Notes under the pieces: model-generated
Databases searched by the model: none
Seen by the model: the letters and a program-made list of their open reading frames with translations, nothing else
Told to the model about the DNA's origin: nothing
Program-made: the position numbers and the translations under genes
In this document: piece after piece, positions 27,898-36,240 of the stretch
Layout of the letters: every line of letters starts with the position of its first letter
How positions within the stretch are numbered: the stretch's first letter is position 1
Assembly: GCA_913776615.1 (NCBI GenBank)
Contig: CAJYPK010000026.1
Coordinates: forward strand, 1 to 64,000
Length of the DNA: 64,000 nt
Source of the DNA: an uncultured Hymenobacter sp.
GTDB taxonomy: Bacteria; Bacteroidota; Bacteroidia; Cytophagales; Hymenobacteraceae
Direction of reading: 5' to 3'

Positions 27898-29556
27898 TTA
27901 CGCGCCCCCACCCGGCATCTGCTGCTGGAAGGTGAGCACGATGAATTCGGCGGGGCGCACCAGGGCCACGAGCACGGTCACTTTCAGCAGCCCGTCGAGG
28001 ATGTCGTCGGCCGTCATGGTGCTGCCCAGGCCTACATTCACACTGTAGGCCTCGGCGGGGCTGGTGCCAAACAGCGCGCCTTGCTTCCAGAGCGTGAACA
28101 GGAAGCTATTAATCATGCTGCGCAGGGTAGTCCAGGTGTTGGGGTCGTTGGGCTCAAAAACGTAGGCCCGCGCCGCCAGCTTCACCGATTGCTCAATCAT
28201 AATCATGGTTCGGCGCACGTTCACGTAGCGCCAGTCCTGGCTGTTGCCGTCGAGCGTCCGGCCACCCCACACCAGTACGCCAACCCCCGGGAAGGAACGG
28301 ATGGCGTTGATAGACTTACCGGTGATAGCGTCCACGTTCAGGTTGCTTTGCGTGCTGTCGCTGAGCGACACGGTGGGCGCTGTTACGGCATTCAGGCTCA
28401 CGTTGGCGGGCGCTTTCCACACGCCGCGGGTATTGTCGGTAGCGGTGTAAACGCCGGCCATGGCCGGCGCTACGGGCAGCGTGCTCAGGTAGCGCGCTAC
28501 GGCGGTCAGCGTCTGGGTATAGTACGGGAAAAGAGCAATCAATTTGTTGTTGATGTCTTTGCGCTTGGCTTGCAGGGCAGCGGGATCGGGCAACTGGGCT
28601 ACCGTCGATGCCTGCAGCTGAATGGCCTGCTTGAAAATATTCTCCGTGGCGGTTGCGTCCGAGCCGTCGCCATTACTGAGTACGGGTACTACTTTGGCGG
28701 GGGCTTCTACTACCGCAGTTCCCGCTTGCGCAGGAGTCGCGGCATCCGGATTCAGCTCGTCCAGCAAGAGGTTGAGGCTGTCCGACGTTAGATTGCGGAA
28801 GGATACGTCATTGAGTGATACGACGCTGGTTTCCACCCAGGGGAAATAGGCGACCCCGTAGCTGAGGTAGTTCTGGCCAATTTTAGTGCGAAACCTGGCG
28901 ATGGGGCTATCATCGCCGGCTACCTGGCGCGGATCGGTGATGGCACCCTGGTACACGTCGAAGATGGCAACCCGGCTCTGCATCTCTTCACAATGCTTGA
29001 GCATTTGCTGCGTCACGCTGTAGTACTCCTCCTCCTTAAGCCGGAGCGCGTCGGGGCAAAGCAGCATGGTAGGATCCTGCTCGTACTTCAGCGACTCGAT
29101 GGCCGCGTTAAAATCGTCTTGGTTGCTATCGGCGTTATCGTAGCCGCCGATGGAAACGACGTAGCAAGTGGAGCCCCCGTTCAGGTAAAACAGGCGAATG
29201 GCGTTGTACAGGTAGTACAGCGCCGATTCGGCCGGGGAGAGCAGGTACTTCTTTTGCTCACCTCTGATGCTGAAGGTTAAGGTACTGGCTTCGACGGCGA
29301 GGGGCGCGGACTTGGCCGCGTCATCTTTGGCCGGCGGGGTAGCGAGCGTGAATTGCTGCACCGGCGCTTCGCCGAAATACGCCACAAAATCCTGGAGCGA
29401 TTCCACCTTGGTGGGAATGCCTTTTAGCTCCTTGCCCTTATAAAAGGCTTTCTCGGTGTAGCCAATAAAGGCCGGAATGGCAGTAGCCACTTCCACCACC
29501 GAGTTGGGGAAGGCATTTTGCTCAACGACGTAAACGCCGGGGGTAGAGTACTGCAT
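27898..29556 (-). CDS. contractile sheath protein
   Basis: The 552-residue product starts MQYSTPGVYVVEQNAFPNSV, the sheath N-terminus, and has the typical C-terminal block: IRSFPGVGVLVWGGRTL, WRYVNVRRTMIMIEQSVK, FEPNDPNTW and VALVRPAEFIVLTF. It polymerises around the tube and contracts. The cluster has a single sheath gene, whereas Afp and PVC have three paralogues; this agrees with the simpler Bacteroidota systems. Confidence 0.92.
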   Translation of the reverse strand: MQYSTPGVYVVEQNAFPNSVVEVATAIPAFIGYTEKAFYKGKELKGIPTKVESLQDFVAYFGEAPVQQFTLATPPAKDDAAKSAPLAVEASTLTFSIRGEQKKYLLSPAESALYYLYNAIRLFYLNGGSTCYVVSIGGYDNADSNQDDFNAAIESLKYEQDPTMLLCPDALRLKEEEYYSVTQQMLKHCEEMQSRVAIFDVYQGAITDPRQVAGDDSPIARFRTKIGQNYLSYGVAYFPWVETSVVSLNDVSFRNLTSDSLNLLLDELNPDAATPAQAGTAVVEAPAKVVPVLSNGDGSDATATENIFKQAIQLQASTVAQLPDPAALQAKRKDINNKLIALFPYYTQTLTAVARYLSTLPVAPAMAGVYTATDNTRGVWKAPANVSLNAVTAPTVSLSDSTQSNLNVDAITGKSINAIRSFPGVGVLVWGGRTLDGNSQDWRYVNVRRTMIMIEQSVKLAARAYVFEPNDPNTWTTLRSMINSFLFTLWKQGALFGTSPAEAYSVNVGLGSTMTADDILDGLLKVTVLVALVRPAEFIVLTFQQQMPGGGA

Positions 29557-29588
29557 GAAAAAAGGTTAGAAGAGTTTGAGGGGTTGAG

Positions 29589-30707
29589 TTACGTCCGAAC
29601 GCTTACAAAAATTTCTGCGATTAGCTCATCCTTTCCCGGCCGTAGCTGCTGAATATCGGCATGCGGAAGAGGTGAGAGAAGCTTGCGCCATTTGGGCTCA
29701 GTACCATGCATGGCCGAATGTATAGCAAAAAGTTCGTACTGTCGCCCTTCATAGCGCTCATTTAGCAAAATACTTTCCTTAGAGCAAAAAATAACTTTAG
29801 CTTGCGATGGATTAGTGCTAACTAGCTCAAATTCTACCGGATTTTGAAGTTTGCCCCGAGCTTCCCTGACTTCCATTCTAGGTAGGCTGGGCAGCTCCTC
29901 CCCCCGGACTTTCAACTGGAAGTGATACTGCCAGTACGCGCGGCGCGCCCTCAGCTGTAGCACGTAGCGTAAGGCTTCGGCCTGAGCAAGTGCCGCCGCG
30001 TCAAGCTCCAGCAGCCCCCAACTGCGGGCCGCGTACGCATCGTCGTCGGCGTAAAAATCTAGGGTGGTGCCCCCCAGGCGAAGCTGGTAGCGGCCACTAC
30101 CCCACTGCCGCACGTTGACAGTTGCCGCGTGCGGAGAAAGCGTCAGGGCCCGCACTGTCGGCGGAGCCAGCGGCGGCACGGGCGGCCAAACGGCCAATTG
30201 CTCGCCACTGGCCCATAGCTCGGCCTGGGTTACCACGGTCTCCTCACCGGAGCTTAGCTGCCGGGGCAGGCGGTAATCAAACATCAAAGGCCGCAGCGCC
30301 AGCGACTGGGGTCCCGCTACGTAGTGGCTGCTCGGCCCAGTCGCTGCCTCCCCTGCGTAGCCCGCTGCCAGGCCAAAGGCGTAGGTTGCGGGAGAGTCGG
30401 CCGCCTGCGGCGGCAGGTCGGTGTACAAGTGAAAAGCGGTGGTGCGGGGCTGTAAGGCAAATACCAGGGGAAACACGCGTTTCGCCAAGATTTGCTGCGC
30501 CGCCGCTGGCAGGGGCAAATTTCCCGGCAGCAGCAATACGAAGCCGCTAGGCAACTGGCGCAGCAGTAGCCCGGCGCGGCGCAGGCGCTCGGCCGTGGCC
30601 TGGGTAGGTGCTAGCGCCAAAGCAGGGAGCTGGCCGCTGAGAAAATAAGAATGGCGCAGGTCGAGGCGTAGCAGTTCGCCATAAGCAGAATCCTGATTCG
30701 TAGCCAT
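29589..30707 (-). CDS. eCIS protein of unknown role between cap and sheath genes
   Basis: The product is about 372 residues if the ATG at 30707 is used (beginning MATNQDSAYGELLR); an in-frame start at 30725 would overlap the cap gene. I recognise no family. The N-terminal part contains LDLRHSYFLSGQLPALAL and proline-rich beta segments. The C-terminal part has VEFELVSTNPSQAKVIFCSKES. Its fixed place between the DUF4255 cap gene and the sheath suggests a structural role at the distal end, perhaps a cap adaptor as described for the Algoriphagus system; this is inference from position only. Confidence 0.6.
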   Translation of the reverse strand: MATNQDSAYGELLRLDLRHSYFLSGQLPALALAPTQATAERLRRAGLLLRQLPSGFVLLLPGNLPLPAAAQQILAKRVFPLVFALQPRTTAFHLYTDLPPQAADSPATYAFGLAAGYAGEAATGPSSHYVAGPQSLALRPLMFDYRLPRQLSSGEETVVTQAELWASGEQLAVWPPVPPLAPPTVRALTLSPHAATVNVRQWGSGRYQLRLGGTTLDFYADDDAYAARSWGLLELDAAALAQAEALRYVLQLRARRAYWQYHFQLKVRGEELPSLPRMEVREARGKLQNPVEFELVSTNPSQAKVIFCSKESILLNERYEGRQYELFAIHSAMHGTEPKWRKLLSPLPHADIQQLRPGKDELIAEIFVSVRT

Positions 30708-30711
30708 CTTA

Positions 30712-31266
30712 TCAGCGACCTGCATCCGTTTTTACGTTCTTCACCGCCGGAATGCGCTGCTGAATCGTCCCCTCCTGAATGGTGATCAGGCGCACCTTAT
30801 ACACCGCGCTGGGCGTGTGTTTAATACCAAGCATACCCGCCAGATGGCTCCACTCTTGGTAAGTAGTGGGTTCTAGTTCCAGTAGTAGCCGGTCTAAATA
30901 TTTCAGGCGCGGAGAATTCTGCGGGGTGAATACATTACGGCCCTGGAAGAAAGAAAGAGTGGCTGATAAAAATTTCAGCGACTCTGCGTAGTCGGTGAAA
31001 TTGGTGGCAAACAGCACTTTCAAATTGAGCTTAAGCGCGGGATTAAGTTTTTGAAACTCGGTGCCCTGCATACGGTCGGCCGCCACGTTTCTGACCGTTG
31101 ACTCCGGCTCGATGTTGACCAGCGTAATGCTGATGGTGTTATCTGGCTGTGGTGCGCCACCCTGGACAGCCGGCGAGGCCAGAATAGCCTTGTCAGGAAG
31201 GTTATACAGGCTGTTCAGGTAGCTACTTAGCTCATCCCGCAGAAATGTCAGGGCTAAATCTATCAT
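30712..31266 (-). CDS. DUF4255 / Pvc16-like cap protein
   Basis: The 184-residue product starts MIDLALTFLRDELSSYLN and contains NTISITLVNIEPESTVRN, LNLKVLFATNF and a C-terminal PSAVYKVRLITIQ, the pattern of the DUF4255/Pvc16 N-terminal family. In PVC and Afp this protein caps the distal end of sheath and tube. It is the first gene of the minus-strand operon, about 40 bases downstream of a possible promoter. Confidence 0.88.
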   Translation of the reverse strand: MIDLALTFLRDELSSYLNSLYNLPDKAILASPAVQGGAPQPDNTISITLVNIEPESTVRNVAADRMQGTEFQKLNPALKLNLKVLFATNFTDYAESLKFLSATLSFFQGRNVFTPQNSPRLKYLDRLLLELEPTTYQEWSHLAGMLGIKHTPSAVYKVRLITIQEGTIQQRIPAVKNVKTDAGR

Positions 31267-31305
31267 GCCTGCTACCGAAAATAGATGAGCTATGCAGCGA
31301 GTTCG

Positions 31306-31337
31306 CGAAGATAGAGTATTTGGATGTTAGCCCCCAA
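31306..31337 (-). promoter_or_regulatory. candidate promoter of the eCIS operon
   Basis: On the minus strand TATCTTCG (31306-31313) differs by one base from the Bacteroidota -7 box TAnnTTTG. A TTG (31335-31337) lies 21 bases upstream, the expected -33 spacing. This would start the transcript about 30 bases before the first operon gene. The match is short and could be chance. Confidence 0.35.
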
Positions 31338-31349
31338 CAGTAAGGCTAG

Positions 31350-32266
31350 CTGGGGTGGTCTAGTGGAAACGGACAGCGAGCTAAGTGACCTTCCCCCACT
31401 AAACTAGGCCGCTGTAAAGTAGAGAAAATTGGGCATTTGTCGTACCTTAAAACCCCAGACAATGCCATGAAAAAGACCAAGTTCACGGAAGCCCAAATCG
31501 TATTCGCCCTGCGCCAGGCGGACACGGGCATCACCGTCGCCGAGGTATGCCGAAAAATGGGCATCAGTGAGGCTACCTATTACAACTGGAAGAAAAAGTA
31601 CGGCGGGCTAGGCGTACCCGAACTGCGGCGGCTCAAGCAATTAGAAGAGGAAAATCAGCACCTCAAACAACTGGTGGCCGACTTGAGCTTGGACAAGCAG
31701 ATGCTGCAGGACGTGCTCAAAAAAAAATTCTAAGGCCCGTGCAGCGTCGCCACGCGGCCCACTACCTTATCGACGCCTACCGCATTTCGGCTCGCCGCGC
31801 CTGCCGAGTCATCGGCTTGCAGCGTGCGAGCTTCGCTTACCAGGCACACCGGCGGGATGACAGCGTTTTACGCCAGCGCCTGCGCGAGTTGGCGCAAGTG
31901 CGGGTGCGCTACGGCAGCCAACGCCTCTACGTCCTGCTGCGCCGCGAGAGCTGGCCAGACAATCACAAGCGCGTACATCGTCTCTACTGCCTGGAAGGCT
32001 TAAACTTGCGCAGTAAACGCCCCCGACGTAATCGGGCGGCTGCCCACCGGTTAGAACGGCTTCCGCTAGGGCAGTTATACCAGAGCTGGAGCATGGATTT
32101 CGTAGCCGATAATCTCTTCGACGGGTGCAAAATCCGCGCCTTAACGATAGTCGATAATTTTAGTCGCCAGTGCTTAGCTATTCACGTCGGCCAGTCGCTC
32201 AAGGGCGAAGATGTGGTAGCCGTCCTGCAACGCTTGCAGCAGCAACTAGGTGCGTACGTCCCTACT
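31350..32266 (+). mobile_element. IS3-family element, 3' end lost
   Basis: OrfA and the first 60 percent of orfB of an IS3-type element are present. The element stops abruptly at about 32266, where a serine recombinase gene on the other strand begins its own stop codon. The left boundary near 31350 is estimated from the non-coding leader before orfA; no inverted repeat partner remains to confirm it. Its left end lies just upstream of the eCIS promoter region. Confidence 0.7.
31467..31733 (+). CDS. IS3-family transposase orfA
   Basis: The 88-residue product from the ATG at 31467 is a typical IS3 OrfA: an HTH (FTEAQIVFALRQ, VAEVCRKMGISEATYYNWKKKYGG) followed by a leucine-zipper-like helix (LEEENQHLKQLVADLSLDKQML). 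It ends in a run of nine A at 31719-31727, a slippery site that in this family makes the OrfAB fusion by frameshifting. Confidence 0.88.
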   Translation: MKKTKFTEAQIVFALRQADTGITVAEVCRKMGISEATYYNWKKKYGGLGVPELRRLKQLEEENQHLKQLVADLSLDKQMLQDVLKKKF

Positions 32267-32269
32267 TGA
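31739..32269 (+). pseudogene. IS3-family transposase orfB, truncated
   Basis: The 176-residue frame has the HTH_21 part (RYGSQRLYVLLRRE) and the start of the catalytic core with the first Asp (SMDFVADNLFDGCKIRALTIVDN). It stops after QQQLGAYVPT, before the segment that holds the second Asp and the Glu. A complete OrfB is about 280 residues, so this copy cannot transpose on its own. The break coincides with the 3' end of the adjacent resolvase gene. A shorter, internally deleted relative lies at 48.7-48.9 kb. Confidence 0.85.
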
Positions 32270-32930
32270 CTGGTGCGCTAGCCCGGTGCACGAGTCGCTG
32301 AACCTGCTTTTGGGAGAAAGCCCCTCCCCTTCTGGCAGTAAAGCCGAGCGCATTCAGCTCCTGGGCGATGCGTTCACAGCTGAGCCCCTGCGCCCGCCGA
32401 GCGAGAATCAGCGCGGTAGCCTGGCGAATCCCCCCGTGCTCCCGCGCATTACGTTGCCGCGCCTCCAGCCCCAGCTGCCGCGCATCCTCGGTGAGGTTCG
32501 CCGGCGTGCCGAGTTTCGCCCCCCGCGCCTTCTTAGCCTGGAGCGCATCCTTGGTGCGCTGGGAGATGGTCTCACGCTCGTGCTGGGCGATAACGGCGAA
32601 GAGGCCCACGGTGAGGGTATTGGCGTCGGGCATATCGCAGCAGGCGAACTGCACCCCCGAGTCGCGCAGGGCCAGGATGAAGCCCGCGTTGCGCGAGAGC
32701 CGGTCAAGCTTGGCAATGAGCAGCACTCCACCCGCCGCCCGCGCCGCGGCAATCGCCGCGAGCAACTGCGGCCGCTGGTTCTTCTTGCCACTCTCGACTT
32801 CGACATACTCCCCCACCGGCGTCTCGCCTTTCAGAAAATTAATCACAGCCGCGCGCTGGGCATCGAGCCCAAGGCCGGAGTTGCCTTGCTTTTGAGTGGA
32901 GACGCGGTAGTAGGCAAAGTAGGCAGGCAC
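32262..32930 (-). CDS. serine recombinase (resolvase/invertase family)
   Basis: The 222-residue product is a small serine recombinase: YYRVSTQKQGNSGLGLDAQ holds the catalytic Ser (about residue 11), LLIAKLDRLSRNA carries the conserved Arg pair, and QHERETISQRTKDAL is the long E-helix. The C-terminal HTH is present (LSCERIAQELNALGFTARRGG). It could resolve cointegrates or invert DNA. Its end lies within the broken IS3 orfB, and a 13-bp inverted repeat lies 39 bases before its start. A degenerate relative occurs at 48.9-49.2 kb. Confidence 0.88.
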   Translation of the reverse strand: MPAYFAYYRVSTQKQGNSGLGLDAQRAAVINFLKGETPVGEYVEVESGKKNQRPQLLAAIAAARAAGGVLLIAKLDRLSRNAGFILALRDSGVQFACCDMPDANTLTVGLFAVIAQHERETISQRTKDALQAKKARGAKLGTPANLTEDARQLGLEARQRNAREHGGIRQATALILARRAQGLSCERIAQELNALGFTARRGGAFSQKQVQRLVHRASAPVK

Positions 32931-32968
32931 GGGGGAGAAAAGGGACGAGTTTCGACGAAGGTAGTCGC

Positions 32969-33008
32969 AAAAGACATTTTATAACTGCTCGTTCTTAAAA
33001 TGTCTTTT
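32969..33008. repeat. 13-bp perfect inverted repeat between recombinase and next gene pair
   Basis: AAAAGACATTTTA (32969-32981) and its exact complement (32996-33008) are separated by 14 bases. On the minus strand the structure ends in a U-run and lies 46 bases after the stop at 33054, so it could terminate the upstream gene pair. Alternatively it may be part of a recombination site, because it sits directly before the recombinase gene. Confidence 0.6.
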
Positions 33009-33053
33009 TTTGCCAACAGGGCTCTTTCGAGCCATTTTCGTAGCTAGGTACTA

Positions 33054-33548
33054 TTACCCCAGGGTACTTGCCTGAACGGTCGTGGAGAGGACCAGCAGCG
33101 AAGGGGCATACTCGCCTTCCGCGTGTTGCTCCTGGAAATAGACCCGCCGCTGCAGTCGCTCGCTTAGGCCAGGCAGCGGTATAGTCGCCTGCACCGTTTG
33201 CCTCACCACCTCCGAAGGCTGCGGAAACAAATAAAAGGAAGGTGGAATATCGCCCAACACGTCTTCTAAGGTATCCCGCTCAAGGGGCCGGCCAGCGGCA
33301 GAGACCGCGGAGGTTGCCAGACGAATCACGAGCAGTACCTGACAGTCTCGCTGAGCAGTTAGGTGCTCCAAGACTTCCAGCACGAGCATGCTCGCCTCTA
33401 CCCAGCGTCCGGGGCGTCGAAACTGTGCGTCCAGCACGTCCACGTGCAAATCGGCATACTGCTCCCACCGGTGCCCCCGGATGACCTCGTCGACCCATTG
33501 CTGGAGCGCGGGCGCATAGTCCGCCACGTTCAAGGGTGCCTCGCTCAC
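33054..33548 (-). CDS. hypothetical protein, coupled pair member
   Basis: The 164-residue soluble product matches no family I recognise. It starts at a GTG whose bases overlap the TGA of the upstream gene (GTGA), a strong sign of coupled translation. Features seen: LHVDVLDAQFRRPGRWVEASMLVLEVLEH in the first half and a C-terminal RRVYFQEQHAEGEYAPSLLV. The pair lies next to the recombinase in an accessory region. Confidence 0.5.
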   Translation of the reverse strand: MSEAPLNVADYAPALQQWVDEVIRGHRWEQYADLHVDVLDAQFRRPGRWVEASMLVLEVLEHLTAQRDCQVLLVIRLATSAVSAAGRPLERDTLEDVLGDIPPSFYLFPQPSEVVRQTVQATIPLPGLSERLQRRVYFQEQHAEGEYAPSLLVLSTTVQASTLG

Positions 33549-33799
33549 AGGGGGATGCTGGAATCCGGGGCTTTGCGGGCCTGGGCCGAAGCCAACAGCC
33601 GGCAGGCGTCGCGGTGCAACGCCGTAGCCGCGCGCGTCACCAGCTTGTCGAGCTCCACGCCCGGCAGGGCCCCACCCAGTACCGCGATGACGGCGAGGCA
33701 GACCAGGGCGAGCCCCGCCGTGAGCAGCGCGGCCGTCCGGAATAATAGTTGGGCGTAGAACTGGAGTAGGGGCATAGGGCGGGGCGGCAAAAGCAGCAA
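33545..33799 (-). CDS. small single-pass membrane protein, coupled pair member
   Basis: The 84-residue product has one strong transmembrane segment (about residues 20-45, LLTAGLALVCLAVIAVLGGAL) and a polar C-terminal tail. Its stop overlaps the start of the following gene by four bases. No family is recognised. The pair may work as a membrane component and its soluble partner. Confidence 0.5.
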   Translation of the reverse strand: MLLLPPRPMPLLQFYAQLLFRTAALLTAGLALVCLAVIAVLGGALPGVELDKLVTRAATALHRDACRLLASAQARKAPDSSIPL

Positions 33800-34121
33800 G
33801 GGGAGTCCTTGCGGCGGGCTAAGATAGGGAAGAAAATAGGCCAGTACCCAGGCGCGGGGGGCCGTGTCTACCTGGTTGGTCAGCCTAGTAGGACGGGCGT
33901 TCAGGAAAACGGTGATTGAAACAGTCGATGTCTTTTATAGGCTGTTAATCAATGTTTACAGTGTGTAAAAGGGGAGTTTATAACGTTTAGTCCCCCCCTG
34001 CCAATTGAATTTTATAAGCTCCGCTGTCACCTTTTCCGGTTTCTCGTTTAGGCAATGTGACAAGACTAAAAAAGACCAGTTGGGTAAGTAGTAGGGGCTT
34101 TGCTTGAGGCTAGGCAGTCCT

Positions 34122-34591
34122 TTACAAATGGGCATTGGCAAACACGGCCTCTGTAATCGTTGAAAAGGTAGGATTTGCATAGAGTGCGGTACCTGTGGCA
34201 GTGCCTGAAAAGCCACCCGTATTCGTTGCTTTAAGGGACCGCATCTCTGAGCAGCATACCCCCAGGGGGAATGTCGGGGCTATTGTAGCGTACCCAGTTC
34301 ACCTTGTAAGTACTGTCGGGCGCAGTTGGCTGCTTGACAAAACTTAAGTCGAGGTACTCTTGCCCCCGGGCAGGAACCGGCGTGGTGAACAGGCGAATCA
34401 GTAGTTGCTCGCCGTTAATAGACTGGGGTAGGAGGATAAACAACCACCTTGCAGCTAATCAGCGTGCCATCCAGTTTATAGCTGGCGGTGGCTGCGGGCA
34501 GCGACAAAACGTCTGCCTTTTTCGAGCAGACCACCAAGCCACCAACTACTAAAGAGGAGAGTGTAAAGGATAGGGTGGTAATAAGGCGCAT
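34122..34591 (-). pseudogene. decayed lipoprotein gene with two frameshifts
   Basis: An ATG at 34591 opens a lipoprotein signal (LSSLVVGGLVVCSKK) and runs through ASYKLDGTLISCKVV before leaving frame near 34440. The next frame gives GEQLLIRLFTTPVPARGQEY and VNWVRYNSPDIPPGG. A third frame gives LKATNTGGFSGTATGTALY and ends TITEAVFANAHL at 34122. The three pieces in order have the layout of small Bacteroidota lipoproteins such as the intact one at 2.5 kb. Both shifts are in the same direction (+1 or -2). Confidence 0.55.
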
Positions 34592-35462
34592 ACTATTGCT
34601 TTAGTTAGGACAGCTATAGCTGGCACGCAGCTACGGGCACACATCCGCAAGGGTGCCGACCGTGGACGATAGTTTTACACGTTCCTGAATGCTAGCGAAA
34701 ACGAGCGTTAAGACTATTGCTTTGGCACTATGTCGAATCACATACAGCCAATCAGGTTGCTAATCTTGAAAATTAGGTGGCTGTGCGGTTGAGTCGGAGG
34801 TCTTCTCCTATTTGTTCAGCAAAATATTAAATTATATATATAATATATAAATTAAGAAAAGCGAAAATAAGAGGGTCGGAAACTGTCACTTTTTCCAGAC
34901 TTGTCCGACAACGGAGCTTATGTTCAGTGGCCTTCGTAAAACGGCGGCAATAAGCAGTGGATAGCCACTGTCCCACTGCAATAGCCCGCGCACCAGCGCT
35001 ATTTTTGTAACCTGCCTAGTTGTTTATACAGCGCTTTACCGGCACTTGTTCAGTAAGCACTTTTTGGGGGGGACGCCCGGTCCCCAGCGCCTCCGAAACG
35101 TTAAGAAGCGGGCTGCAAAAAGCCCACCACTATCCTAGGGTTTAGGTTTATACTAGAGTAAACGCTGCAAAGAAAATAATAGTATTTATGCTATTAGTAT
35201 CCGGTAAAAAATCCATGCATATTGTATAATAATACTAATTTACTTTATATTCATAAACTAGTTATTTAAGCACTTAGCGAATTAGTCTATTCTTCGTGTT
35301 GCAAGAGATCAGCGGCTGACAACCCAAGCATTTTCGGTAGTTCTAAATCCAGACGTAAATTTACGTCCGTTAGTGGCCCTACCTATAAGGCCAACTGCAC
35401 AACTACTGGTAGACCTACTTTTAGTTCTACTGAATATGTGTAAAAATTTAATAAACAGTAAG
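34592..35462. other. AT-rich intergenic region upstream of the partition operon
   Basis: These 870 bases hold no convincing gene. There is a very AT-rich stretch near 34820-34860, a short inverted repeat CAGTGG/CCACTG near 34954-34969, and a 16-bp palindrome at 35352-35367 described separately. The low GC content contrasts with the genes on either side and suits plasmid-type maintenance DNA. Confidence 0.5.
35352..35367. promoter_or_regulatory. 16-bp palindrome upstream of parA, candidate operator
   Basis: GACGTAAATTTACGTC is a perfect palindrome lying 95 bases before the ParA start codon. Partition operons are usually repressed by their own ParA or partner protein through such sites. No second copy was noticed nearby. 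Confidence 0.4.
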
Positions 35463-36236
35463 ATGCGCGTTATTACTTTTGCTAATAGAAAAGGTGGAGT
35501 TGCGAAGACAACTTCTGCTTGGGCAGTGGGAGAGTGCTTAGCTCACGCGGGTAATAAGGTGTTGCTAGTGGACTGTGATCCGCAGATGAATTTGACCCAA
35601 TGCTTGCCCGAAGTAGAGCTTACGCGAAGCCTAACCCAGGTTATTGATGGGCTGGGATTTAGCTTGGCCGATGTGATGCAACCGGTAAGGAATAACCTCT
35701 GGCTGGTACCCGCTGCACCCACGTTAGCCGCCGCTGAGAAGGTATTAGGAACCGATGCTATGTATGCGCTAGTGCTACGCAACGCGCTAGAAGGCTTGGC
35801 TGACCGGGTAGATTATTTGATATTCGATACCAATCCTTCCCCCAACTCTCCACTCGCATTGGCTGCTATCACCGCCGCTGATCGGGTGTTCATTCCCACA
35901 TCACCAGAGTTTTTTGCATTCAACGGACTACAAAGCCTACTAGAATTGGTCGAGCGAATCAAGAAAAATTTTGCGCCTGGTCTACGAGTTGGCGGCCTTT
36001 TTTTAACGAAGTATGCGGCTAACTACCGTCGTAGCCTGCACCATCAATTCGTTGAAACGATGCAGGAGCATCCCAATCTGGGCCAACTACTCATGACTAC
36101 TACCATCCGGGAGAATGTAGCTGTGGCGGAGGCTCAAGTGCAGCGTCAGTCTTTATATGAGTGGGCCCCCACCTGTGCTGCTTTACAAGACTATGAGTCT
36201 TTGACTGCCGAGATCATCACCACTCTTGCTAAATAA
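35463..36236 (+). CDS. parA: ParA-family partition ATPase
   Basis: The 257-residue product from the ATG at 35463 starts MRVITFANRKGGVAKTT, the deviant Walker A motif of ParA/Soj proteins (KGGVAKTT, 10-17). It continues with LLVDCDPQMNLTQ (Walker A') and VDYLIFDTNPS (Walker B region). A longer frame upstream adds 30 unlikely residues. It lacks an N-terminal HTH. Such ATPases move plasmids or chromosomes on the nucleoid. The next gene starts 4 bases later and encodes the probable DNA-binding partner. Confidence 0.88.
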   Translation: MRVITFANRKGGVAKTTSAWAVGECLAHAGNKVLLVDCDPQMNLTQCLPEVELTRSLTQVIDGLGFSLADVMQPVRNNLWLVPAAPTLAAAEKVLGTDAMYALVLRNALEGLADRVDYLIFDTNPSPNSPLALAAITAADRVFIPTSPEFFAFNGLQSLLELVERIKKNFAPGLRVGGLFLTKYAANYRRSLHHQFVETMQEHPNLGQLLMTTTIRENVAVAEAQVQRQSLYEWAPTCAALQDYESLTAEIITTLAK

Positions 36237-36240
36237 CAGG

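Noticed and set aside
24159..31266. Prophage tail or type VI secretion cluster instead of eCIS
   Set aside because: No capsid, terminase, portal or lysis genes and no TssJLM or TssK genes; DUF4255, DUF5908, DUF4157 and the AAA ATPase point to eCIS.
33956..34216. 86-codon minus-strand frame
   Set aside because: It overlaps the C-terminal part of the decayed lipoprotein gene in another frame and has no coding character of its own.
34122..34591. Programmed frameshifting in the lipoprotein gene
   Set aside because: No slippery run or stimulatory structure is seen at either shift, and two shifts in such a short gene are better explained by decay or sequencing error.
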